DNA from: Viola odorata
Lineage: Eukaryota > Streptophyta > Magnoliopsida > Malpighiales > Violaceae
Reading direction: 5' to 3'
Assembly (NCBI GenBank): GCA_963691705.1
Contig: OY829541.1
Coordinates: 37,899,661 to 37,963,660, forward strand
Length of the DNA: 64,000 nt
Shown piece after piece: positions 12,369 to 21,429 of this stretch; the first letter of the stretch is position 1, and every line of letters begins with the position of its first letter. A program made the translations under genes and the position numbers. The notes below the pieces were generated by a model. That model worked only from the letters and a program-made list of their open reading frames with translations, was not told where the DNA came from and made no database searches.

Positions 12369-12387
12369 GCTCTCAATGAAAGCACCA
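12369..12387 (-). other. Primer-binding site (copy A)
   Basis: On the minus strand this reads TGGTGCTTTCATTGAGAGC, starting two bases inside the LTR boundary. It would pair with a tRNA ending in GAAAGCACCA, which from memory fits plant tRNA-Thr. The same sequence is present in copy B. Confidence 0.75.
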
Positions 12388-12389
12388 TT

Positions 12390-12892
12390 TGATAAGATTC
12401 AATGTCGTGTCTGATCGGAACGGCGGCGATCGGCGTCGGATGTACCTGCAAAGCGCCGGAGGGGAGACTCCGGCGTAGACACTCCGATGCTTAAGTTAGT
12501 TCGGGAGTACGAAGTAGCAAGAGGTTCTACTGGGTGATCTTGATCTTACCTTCTGTTCGAAAAAGTAGGGATATTTATAGGCCTCGATGGCGATACCTGG
12601 CGATAACAGTCTAGGCGATGTCTGGTGATGACGTCACGAGCGATGCTAGCGGGTGACGTCATAAGCGATATCTGACAGGGTTGCCGGGAGCGATAACCTC
12701 GCAGTTCCCTAGGATGGGATGGCGCCGTGCGTATAGAGACGCGTGAGTCCCCCCTCCGCTGATGTCGACCATCCTAGGAATCCTTCACTAATCCCTGGGC
12801 AATATGAAGATATACTACGGGACTTATAGGAATCCGTCCTGGCAGGAGCCGCAAGTGTAGTAGCACCGTGAGGGTTGTCTTGATTGTTATCC
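12390..12892 (-). repeat. 5' LTR, copy A (503 bp)
   Basis: It begins TGATAAG on the plus strand and ends TTATCC, where copy B has TTATCA. Read on the minus strand it carries a TATA box TATAAATA (12,572-12,579) and two palindromes TGACGTCA (12,629-12,636 and 12,654-12,661), a core bound by plant bZIP factors. It has only a short C-run where copy B has 21-30 C. Confidence 0.85.
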
Positions 12893-14208
12893 GAAAGTAA
12901 AGTGAGAAAGATCATCGATAAAGTAAAATGATGGCAAATTGTCAAACTATTTGTACAAGAGGGCATACTTGTTTAAACAAAAGGCCCCAAAAACACAAAA
13001 GGACAAAGAAGTCAGGGCGCCCGATGAACCAAAAGAGAAGTGACAGTTACGGCCTGGGTATGCTACTATCCCCCTCGCTATGTCGTGGGCTCTTCGCTTG
13101 ATGGTAGCCCTCTTCCGTGAGGAACCCGACTTCTGCTTGAACAGGCGGATAATGGCATCAGCATCGAAGAAATTGCGGCTGTGATGCTCAATGAAACAGT
13201 CGGCCATGAGGCCTGCAGTTTGTTCCATAAACCACTTACACTTGTCCGCCATTTCCTCCGTAAGAGCGGCATTCTTACTTTGCTCCGCTTGAAGAGCGGC
13301 ATCCCTCGCGGCCTGGTGTCCTTTGGCCTCTTCCAACTCTTTCCTCGCAACCCCTAAACTGGCTTCCACACATTGTCGCTCTTCAACATTCTTCCTCAGC
13401 TTCTCTTGAGTTTTATGAAGTTCCCTTTGGTACTTGCTGATTTCTTCCAAGAGCTGGTGATTAGTGTTGCGCCTTTCCTGGGAGGAAGATTGGAGAGAGC
13501 TCATTCGTCTCGTCACATTCCTAGACCAGTAATGGAAACCCTGAAAGCTAGAGAACAGCTGGGTCCTTATCTGCCGCAGTTGCTCGCCCTCGGCAATAGA
13601 GAGGAAGGCCTGCTCCTCCTCCTCAACCGACATCAGATGCCCTGCTAGATAGGCGGATGTCGCTAGGGAGCTGTCGCCCCCCAATGTTGGGAACCCACAC
13701 TGGCGAATGTTGCTTAAATCAACTTGATGGGTGGCGGCTCCGCTAGAGAGTATAGTGCTTAGGTCAGCCACCATGCGCAGAGTGTCCACCAGGGGAAGAG
13801 AGGGAGAGACTGTCTGAATAGCAGTAGGAATGAAGAAGACATCAGGAGGGGACGGAGGGGAACGATTAGATGGTCCAGCGTCAATATTGAAACCGCCGGT
13901 TGGTAGGGAAGGAAAGTCCTCCTCTACAAGATCCTCCAAGAAGTCCAAGGGATTACCAGGTGGAGGAGATGACGCGGCAAAAGAAGAGTGAAGCGGCGCA
14001 GGGGTAGCCCCGTTCCCTGCCAGACCAGAGCCTTGATGACCCACCAAGGGGCCGGTATTGGTGACGCTGCCTTGCTTTTCTTGACCAGCAGCAAAGTCGT
14101 TCGCTGAAGTTGAGTCCTCATTAAGACGCGGTCGCTTGGGGTAAGAATACCCGATAAATCCATGCCATCGTACGAAGGAGTAGCGGAAGAAGCAACAACA
14201 ACGGTATC

Positions 14209-14285
14209 CTACGTGCAAAAGAAATAGGAGAATTAAGAAGCGGACACAAAATATATAGACGGAGAAAATCTTGTGAAAAAACCAC
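14209..14285 (-). other. Intron 2 of gene d (copy C), 77 nt
   Basis: GTGGTT donor after CAG, ACGTAG acceptor, phase 0. Exon 3 starts GATACC here and GACACT in A and B, so the junction is homologous. Confidence 0.68.
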
Positions 14286-14593
14286 CTGAACAGGAGGACG
14301 GGTAGGAGCGATAACGCGAAGGCGGAGAGTTCTTTTCTTCTTTCTTGCAAGGGGAGGATGAGAAGATGACGCTCGTGTAGGAGCAACGCTAGGGGAGAAA
14401 ATTGGCTCAGCAGTTGATGTGGCAGTAACCTCCGCCCGAGGAAGAGAAGAGGACTCAGGTGCAGAAGTGGACCCGTGTGTGGTGTCAGTCACAGCGCCAG
14501 CCGAGGTGGCAGAAAGAGCCCTTTTTTCTCTCTTCTGCTGAGCTCTTCTCTCTCTTTTCTTGATGCAGTCAGGTTTCCACCCGGCGAGAGGAT

Positions 14594-14662
14594 CTGTAGA
14601 AGTAAGAAATGAATGTTAGAGTTAGTATTGGCATGGAACAGTGAACAAGGGACGGTGCTCAC
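14594..14662 (-). other. Intron 1 of gene d (copy C), 69 nt
   Basis: GTGAGC donor and TTCTACAG acceptor, phase 1. The position corresponds to the 70-nt introns of copies A and B although the intron sequence is diverged. Confidence 0.72.
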
Positions 14663-15548
14663 TTTGAATGCAACCCTGGATGTCGCCCTGGCACGCGAGT
14701 TCGCGAGTGCGAACACCAGGAATCCCCGACAGGTTGAGCAGCTTGTCCAGCCAGCCTTGGTCAACTGGTCCTAACTCTGGCCTGCCACCCCAGGCAGCGT
14801 CTCTGACGACTAGATTAAACCCGCTCCGCCACAAAGGCAGGGGCAGATTGATGATGAAGAATTCTTTCTTCCAAGCATCAATAGAGGATTCAAGGAATAA
14901 CAGCTTCCAGGTAAAGGGGTTTAGAGCTTCAACATCATAGCGAGGTGATATCACTATGATGTCGTTGTTATGGTGGTACAATTGAAAAAGGGAGCGAAGT
15001 AACAACAAGGAAGGAGATTCATTCCCTATATATCTACAGAGGGCTATAAAAGCATAAATGCCGCAGTAGGCGTTTGGACTCAACTGGCCAGCACTCAGAT
15101 CAAATTCAGAGAATAACTCGGCAATTAAGGGATCTAGAGGCAACCGAAAACCATAATGAAACATTTTGGCATAAAGAACCCTACTGTTGCCAGGTAATTC
15201 GCTATTAAGGCGAAGGGACTTTGGGGCAACTTCAGTAGAATACCCCTCCAGCTGGTCGAGAGTAGCATTATAGCTCTGCAGGCGCCGTCGAAGGACGGCG
15301 GCGGAAGTAATGGTGGAAGCAGTAGTATCAATATCCCCCTCCCCAGCAGAGCGGGGATAGCGGCGATTACGAGCCATGAGCAAGCTTAAAAGAAGAATAG
15401 AGAGGAAGGTACCTGTGGTGAGGAGAAGATCGAAGCACCCGGGCGGCGGCGGATCGTAGGAGGAAGAAGAGGGATTATCTTTTCTGTTCTTCCTTTTCGG
15501 CTTTGAAAGAGAAAGGTAACAAAAGATAAAGAGAAAGCACGTGGGGGT

Positions 15549-15560
15549 TTTTATAACCCT
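15549..15560 (-). promoter_or_regulatory. Conserved core promoter motif of gene d (copy C)
   Basis: On the minus strand this is AGGGTTATAAAA, about 172 bp before the ATG at 15,377. It is identical to the motif before gene d in copies A and B, in otherwise diverged flanks. Confidence 0.6.
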
Positions 15561-16054
15561 AGGGACTAAAGGGAACGACGGGTCAAGTGATTGTAGTGTG
15601 TGACGTGTCAAGGCCAAAGAGACGCGGGAAGCGGGTGCAATCCCTGAGGAGCGAAAAGACATGCTCAGCCCGCCAGTCTTTTAGCGTTCCCCTTTGATGA
15701 CACGTGGGCTCAAAGCATCACGACTGTCTCCCCCGTATCAAATAAAAGGAGTCAGAGCATTAAATGCCCTGAAAAGGGCGCAGTCAAACCTGGCGAAAAT
15801 GAGCGGCAAGATATAATGCCACAACACGCAAGAGGCAAAGTGCGAAGAAAATGTAGTCAAGCGGCATGTGATAAAGGGCGACATCGTTAAGAAGCACGCA
15901 TTATTTGGTCAAGATTATAAGATCTGTTAATTATTACAAGCAAGGAGGCGACGTCAAAGTCCAAATGGGAAAAATAATACAACAAGGGAGTAAGTAAAGA
16001 AGCGACACCAACAATTAAGCGGCATCAAATGGGCCCTTCCCAGGCACTGACCCA

Positions 16055-18220
16055 CTACTCCTCTTCGGAGGAGAGGAAGCCCTCTTGGCTCTCATCAATC
16101 TCTTTCATCCTGGCAGAGGCATACTTGGCGATCTCAGTGGGATCAGTGGATCTGCTGCGGTGCTGATCTGTCACCCCGGTGATAAAGGCTTGTTCAGTTT
16201 TCTTCTTCCACCAGGTCACCTTTTTGAAAGCTTTCGATAGGTCCGCATTACGGGAGGATACCTCCTCAAGAAGGAATGAGTTTTTCTTCCTCTCAGCCAC
16301 CAACTCAGCCTCTAAAGCTTCAACCTGGGCTTTTCCTTTAGATCTTTCCCGAGAAAGGTCAGCGCGGTACTCGCGCAGTTTGGCCTGAGCGCGTTTGTGG
16401 AGTCGCGACAGCTCCTCTACCTTTGCTAAGGCACCAGAGTTTTGAGATTGGGCACTGCGAGCCTTGATGAAATAATGAAGCTGTCGAAAGGCAGCAAGGC
16501 AGTTGTTCATGACGCGCACATACTGAACTTCAGGAGGAAGTTACAGTAGCCTACTCTCCTCCTCGAAGGCACAAAACATCTCACAAGCCAAGATAGCCGT
16601 GGGCTGATCTTGCGATAAGGGGTCTGATATACCCAGGGCGCGGAAACCGTCAGTCCCAAATTTTGATAGATTTAGCCGATGAGAAGGGGCCCCTTGAGGC
16701 CCGTCGCGGGAAAGATCAGCAACAAAGCAAGGGGCGGAGATACCGCCTGAGCCCCCGATGTCTCGAATTGAAGTAAGGAACAACGGGCAAGGGGACTTCG
16801 GGGGAGAGTGAGAAGAGCCAGGTCCGCTTGGGACTGAGGGACGCACGTCAGGAATACAGGGGCCAATGGGTGAATGTGGACGCTCCATGACAGGGGTGGA
16901 ATCTACAGCAGATGGCGGCATCGTCACGGCAGAGGAGGTCTTGTTGGGGGCAGCCAGCCCCAGAGTCAAGGAAGCGCCACCCAGTGAAGCGGCACCCTCC
17001 ATAGTGGTGTCGGGGGAAATGGCAGTCTGGGAAGCGACGGTAGCTGCGACGTCGCTTGGAGGAGACTGAGCAGCCATCTTGGTCACTTAAGCTTCGCTTG
17101 CTTCCCTTAGCTTCCTTCGTTGAGCTGAGGAAGCCGGGCGGAGGCTCAGTTCCGTGTCCATGTCCTCCATGTCCTCGACTCCGTAGGAGAAAATCTTTGT
17201 CTCAGTCACTGGCAAACCAGACCCGGACCTCTTCTTCCGACTGGGCAACCAGTTCTCCATGAAGCGGGAAGTGCGGAAGGAGGAACCGCTTTCCTTGGAG
17301 AGAATCTCGTCTAAAGATCTTTTCTTTATGGGCATACGGTGATCAGCTCGAGCGCCAGCGGAAGTAGAGGGAGCAGTCGTTGAAGGGGCGGCAACCTTGT
17401 GAGGAGCGTCACCCTCGGAGAGCGGTCGAGCGATGGTCTCTCCTGCGGAAACTTATGTTAGTAAACAAGGGGTAAGCAAGGCAGCGGCGAAGCTCAAAAG
17501 CTCACCTATGGTACACTCAGTTAAAGGCTTGTACAAGGCAAAGTTTCAGATCTGGAAAGAGGACTCCATCTCCAGTAAGGCGTTGGCCTGATCCAACTCT
17601 TCCCTAGCCAGAGGCGCTGGCCTCGCCTAATCAACCACCTCCAGGTTGAAATCAGGACGCCACAGGCGAGAGGGTAATTCGACAACGAAGAAACCGCTCT
17701 TCTAGTTTTCGACGTTCCCCTCGAATCCTCAAAATTTCTGCCAAAAAGGCCTCACTAGAGCATCATCCCATCTTGGAATAATATTAATGAAGCCGTCGCG
17801 AAAAACCAGAGTCAAGAACTTGCGAAATAAAGCGACAGAGGGAGCAAGAATATCTTTTAATTCGCAAGCACGAAGGAAGGCGTAGATGCAACTCCATGAG
17901 GAAGGGGTAATCTGCGCAGGGTTAAGCCCATGCTCGTGCAACACATGCTCTAGCGTGTCATGAACTGGGAGGCGGAACCCATATTGAAACATTTTAAAAT
18001 AAAGTATCATATGAGTTTTCCAGAGCCGGCTATGAAGCCTCATGGTGTCAGAAGGAATAGTGGGGCGATAGCCGCAGGGGAAGGTAATATTATTGCTTTC
18101 CAATTCGAGGCGTAAGATAGTGGGACAAGTAAAGATGCTAGGAGTGTTTTCAAGTTCGGGATATCGAGAAATTGGCCTAGGGGTAGCTAAAGAGCTAGAT
18201 TGAGATCTCGTACGAGGCAT
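16055..18220 (-). pseudogene. Antisense gene c, copy C (five nonsense codons, no frameshift)
   Basis: The exons are 18220-17506 and 17442-16055; removing the 63-nt intron leaves 701 codons in one frame. Landmarks shared with copies A and B are ITFPCGYRP, YFKMFQYGFRLP, PSSWSCIYAFLRACE, SRFMENWLPSRKK, LNLSKFGTDGFRALGISDP and the coiled coil with ERSKGKAQ and VTWWKKKTE. Stops lie at 17,729-17,731, 17,702-17,704, 17,627-17,629, 17,087-17,089 and 16,541-16,543. Absence of indels over 2.1 kb is notable for so old a copy. Its upstream spacer 18,221-18,732 holds the gene b stop and a purine-rich leader only. Confidence 0.72.
17443..17505 (-). other. Intron of gene c (copy C), 63 nt
   Basis: GTGAGC donor, TTCCGCAG acceptor, phase 1, at the same point as in copies A and B. 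Confidence 0.7.
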
Positions 18221-18732
18221 GATAGATAAAGAAGCAAAGGAAAATCAAAAACAAGATCGAGCAGAATACCTTGAAAGAGAGAAGACTGAAATTAATAGGC
18301 GAGTCGTCTGGATGCGAACGAGAGAATTTCCTCGGAGCGAGCGAAAACGAAGAGAGTTCTGAAGTATAAAAAGGAGCAAAAAGGTACGAAGAAGGAGCAT
18401 TTTTCCTTTAAAAGAGACGGTGGAAAAGTCAGACAGAAGGGCAACCTATCACAGCAAGACACGTACGGGACAAATGGGACACGTGGAAAGACCCTGACAG
18501 AAACTTAAAGTCAAGCATTCGCCTCGAAGGTCGTAAAAGAAAGACTCGTTAATTACAAGAAACCCCACAAAGATGGTCGTATGAAGCGGCAATTAGCCGT
18601 CCAGCGGCAGTTATCCTATGGGGCGGCGATTATAACAAAAGCGAAAAGAAAAAGGCAAATGTCATTTCGTTTCATTTCATTATGTTTTATTAAAAGAGAA
18701 AGCCAGTGACATCTACAATAAGTGCGACATCA

Positions 18733-19221
18733 TCAGTCTTCGTCCGCCCAGTGTACGTCATAGACGTAATCATAATCTTCCGGAGACGATGGCGACCCGC
18801 TGTTATAGAAAGGAAAGGGCTCGCCAATTTCGAAAGGTCTTTTACCAAGCCCAGTCGCGGAACCTGTCATAGGCTCAGTTTCCTCCTTTGAAGCGGCATG
18901 GGAGCTTTCCCTGAGGGTCGGGGTAACCAGTCCTGTGGCGGCATCTTGCATAGAAGTCTCGTCCTTGGGAAAAGGACAAGGGACGGATGGTGACGCTTCA
19001 TCTTTTTACCGCAGTGAAAGGTAGTGAGGTTCAAAGTCGGCAAAGAAGGATTCGAAAGATTATTTCTTTGTTTTCTTCAATCTCTTACGACCCCGGCACT
19101 TCACGGAATGTCTGGCAGGCCTCTAGGGGGGTGAGAGTAGAGGATTGTCGGAGTCGGGAGAAGTTGGAGGGGTCGGAGGAGAATCGCGGGTGGCAGTATA
19201 CAAAATGCGGGAGTCAGCCAT
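18733..19221 (-). pseudogene. Antisense gene b, copy C (several stops)
   Basis: The frame starts MADS, as in copy B, and has SPPTPPTSPDSDNP, a basic run GRKRLKKTKK, and an acidic aromatic C-terminus ending HWADED. Stops at 19,123-19,125 (TAG where copy B has TGG), 19,060-19,062 and one further downstream break it, while start and end remain in one frame (163 codons). MADS here is only the first four residues and has nothing to do with MADS-box factors. The role is unknown; the basic run suggests nuclear import. Confidence 0.6.
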
Positions 19222-19288
19222 GGAAATATCAGTAAGAGTGAGAAGCAAGAAGGAAAAAGATGAACAGAGAAGGAAAGGAAGAGCCCCA

Positions 19289-19295
19289 TTATATA
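19289..19295 (-). promoter_or_regulatory. TATA box of gene b (copy C)
   Basis: TATATAA on the minus strand, about 70 bp before the gene b start. Copy B has TATTTAA at a similar distance (42,535-42,541). The remaining spacer 19,296-19,770 shows no other feature. Confidence 0.5.
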
Positions 19296-19770
19296 GCCGA
19301 GGTGAGGAGGCGTGCCTGCTTTTTCGCGTATTATCGAGGACAGTTAATGCTATCAGAGATAACGTCTGTTGGGGGGAAAAGATCTGACTCCGCAACTGTC
19401 AAAGGCTGCACCAGCCAAGAGGCACCGAAACCATTGCCCAATTTGCTAACACTGAAAAACGGCGCAAAATATATTCAGAACGGATGCGATATGGGAAAAT
19501 CGTCATTATGAGCCAGGTAGGCAGACAAAGTTACGGGATCCCAAGGAACACCAAGCCCACAATGAATGAGAAGAAAAGTTGTTTTCTGAGAAAGACGATA
19601 TGAGAAAGAAGAAAAACATTGACAGCGCGGCAAGTGAATAAGGGAAAGCATATTTATTTATTTAAAGGGCTCAGCGGCCCGGGATTACAAAAAATCCTAA
19701 CGGCCCGGAGTTACAAAAGGTGGCCCAAGAGGAGCACAGAAAGACACGCAAAGAGGATCCCCATCGCTGG

Positions 19771-20157
19771 TCAGGCATTCGACCCAGCGTCATCATCTTC
19801 CCATTCCAGGAAAGGAATTTCCCTCAGGGCATCCGCAAGAGCCGTCAGTTCAGAGGAATAGGCCCTCATGCTCTTCAGGCAGTATCCCAGCAAGTCCTTC
19901 CTATGTTGTAGCGTCGTCATCAGCAGCTGAATCTGAGAAATAGCCACTGACAGCTTCACCGCTTTCTCTACGAGACTGAAATCCTCCAGGGTAACAGCAG
20001 CCTGTCTAGCTTGCAGAGGAGTCAGCATCCCCTGGAGCTCCAGTATATCCTCCGACGTCTTAACGCTCAGCGAACCCAGGAAATCAGTGTCTGCCTGAGT
20101 GAGGTTCCTCAGGGCATGGGTTTTGGAGAGCAGGAAGTTTTTGGTGACTTCGTCCAT
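19771..20157 (-). CDS. Antisense gene a, copy C (128 aa, intact)
   Basis: This is a complete small frame of 128 codons plus stop. It shares with copy B the stretches KNFLLSK and VKTSEDILELQGMLTPL, the latter identical over 17 residues, and has an acidic C-terminus (DDDAGSNA here, EDAGSDA in B). It looks helical, with heptad-like Leu/Ile spacing, no Cys/His finger and no signal peptide. It is the gene nearest the 3' LTR. Unlike genes b, c and d of this element it has no stop or frameshift. I do not recognise the family. Confidence 0.68.
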   Translation of the reverse strand: MDEVTKNFLLSKTHALRNLTQADTDFLGSLSVKTSEDILELQGMLTPLQARQAAVTLEDFSLVEKAVKLSVAISQIQLLMTTLQHRKDLLGYCLKSMRAYSSELTALADALREIPFLEWEDDDAGSNA

Positions 20158-20238
20158 GAAAAGAAGAGAGATAAAGAAATTTGAAGAGAGAGGTGAAAAA
20201 GCTGTGAGAGTTATGAGGTAAGTGCAAAATGAAAAGCC

Positions 20239-20246
20239 TATTTATA
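20239..20246 (-). promoter_or_regulatory. TATA box of gene a (copy C)
   Basis: TATAAATA on the minus strand, 82 bp before the ATG at 20,157. Gene a of copy B has TATAAATT 49 bp before its ATG. The gene thus has a promoter outside the LTR. Confidence 0.55.
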
Positions 20247-20386
20247 GACTTCGGAAAAAAGCATTTTGAAGATGTACCTTTATCAATTGTTGAGCCCTCA
20301 TTAGGGTAGAAACCCTTGAAGGGGCAGGACCGAAGACGCTGTGATAGTCCTTGGTGAACGCTCGGGCTAGTTTTTGTTTGGGCATA

Positions 20387-20917
20387 TGATAACTATCGAT
20401 ACCATAGAAGCGGCATCTCCACTACCTCGCCGGGTGACCCGGCCAGCATACTATACCCGCCGCGGGAGACGAGGCCCTGTTCTTACCGCCCTTAGCCTGG
20501 CGACCGACCCTGGGATGGTCGACATCAGCAGGGGCTCTCATGCGGCATCCGCACGGCGGCATCCCATCCCAGGTCATCTGTGACGTCACTCCGCATGACG
20601 TCATCCCGCATGACGTCACTCAAGGCCACCCCAGCGGCATATATCACCCCAGCAACACCTGCCAGGGATTATTCCCACCCCTTGTCGGTACACTCCTTCC
20701 TTTCCTTATAAATACCCCCACCTTTTCAGACAAGAGGGCAAGCCTAAGATAGCGTACTGAACCCCTGTCATTTTGATTACCTGCACTGACTTTGCCATCG
20801 GAGTGTTTACGCCGTAGATCCCCTTCGGCGCTTTGCAGGTGACGAAGACCCCCGTACAGTGTTCCCGACCAGCTCAGATCAGGCCGATCCTGCTCAGTAT
20901 CCCCCGGACTCTTATCA
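20387..20917 (+). repeat. 3' LTR, copy C (531 bp)
   Basis: It runs from TGATAACT to CTTATCA, with the same TGATAA/TTATCA ends as copy B. It has a TATA box TATAAATA (20,707-20,714) and three TGACGTCA palindromes (20,581-20,588, 20,596-20,603, 20,611-20,618). The segment GTGTTTACGCCG...GGCGCTTTGCAGGT resembles the R/U5 part of the A and B LTRs read on their coding strand. Confidence 0.82.
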
Positions 20918-20934
20918 CTAATAGCACATCAGAA

Positions 20935-21422
20935 GAGTTCAATGAAACAAAAGTGTTCATCTCAACTATGTTGAAATCCTCAAGATAAATAAAATCATTC
21001 ACCTACACCAATACATTTTCCACAATTCCCTTAGGGAGTATAATAGATCTGTCAGCAAGATGAATCACTACCCTAGTTTCTTTCATGGTACCAATGTTCA
21101 ATTTTTTATATTCAGAAAGAGACATCACATTGATACCTCCTCCAAAGTCGCATAAAGCTTTTTTCACTAGTTGGTTACCTATTCTGCATGGAATTGCAAA
21201 GGTACCTTGATCCTCGCATTTTTCTAGAAGTTTTGCCTGTAAGACTGCAGATACATTATGATTTAAGTTTATTCTCCCAGCTCCTGGAAGTTTCTTCCTG
21301 CTACTGCATAATTTTTTAAGGAATTTAACATAACCAGGAACTTTAGAAATAAGATCAAGCATAGGTATAATAATTGTTATTTTCCTAAAAATACTCATAA
21401 ATTCCCCCTCCTCCTCTTCCAT
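20935..21422 (-). pseudogene. Athila-like protease region
   Basis: The frame contains FAIPCRIGNQLVKKALCDFGGGINVM followed by SEYKKLNIG, LADRSIILPKGIVENVLV, then TAG (21,003-21,005), then VNDFIYLEDFNIVEM in the same frame. This follows the Athila aspartic-protease layout (usual core ALCDLGASINLMP). Here the core reads CDFGGGIN, so the usual Gly-Ala-Ser is altered. The stop and the loss of downstream pol at the copy C junction make it a relic. Confidence 0.72.
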
Positions 21423-21429
21423 CTTGGTC

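Larger units (their letters stand above)
1..12892 (-). mobile_element. Tat/Retand-like Ty3/gypsy element, copy A (3' LTR outside window)
   Basis: This is a minus-strand LTR retrotransposon. Read from its 5' end at the right it has an LTR (12,390-12,892), a PBS, a gag-pol frame, a short repeat block, and then genes d, c and the tail of b on the opposite strand. Its 3' LTR would lie left of base 1. The dual RNase H region and the antisense genes between pol and the 3' LTR are hallmarks of the Tat lineage. It is about 90% alike by eye to copy B. It abuts copy C at 12,893, where gene d of copy C has just ended, so A probably inserted into C. Gag-pol lacks most of the protease and has a nonsense codon, so the copy is not autonomous. 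Confidence 0.88.
13047..15377 (-). pseudogene. Antisense gene d, copy C (two frameshifts)
   Basis: There are three exons on the minus strand: 15377-14663, 14593-14286 and 14208-13047. The exon phases equal those of copy B (phase 1, then phase 0). The N-terminal domain keeps KMFHYGFRLPLD, NAYCGIYAF and WKKEFFIINLP. Exon 2 holds a basic ARKKKR patch. Exon 3 has PKRPRL and THQVDLSNIRQCGFPTLG, followed by a coiled coil. One-base shifts near 14,140 and 13,118 break it. Read past the second shift, it ends with an EEGYHQAK motif and TAA at 13,047-13,049, matching the EEGFRQAK end in copy B. The spacer to gene c (15,378-16,054) holds the promoter motif and nothing else I recognise. Confidence 0.72.
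12893..20917 (+). mobile_element. Tat/Retand-like element, copy C (3' part only)
   Basis: This plus-strand element keeps antisense genes d, c, b and a and the 3' LTR. Its gag-pol and 5' LTR are not in the window; they would lie left of copy A if A is nested in it. It is diverged from A and B at DNA level but keeps the same gene order, intron positions and LTR end motif. Its right end breaks an Athila-like protease sequence. Confidence 0.82.
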
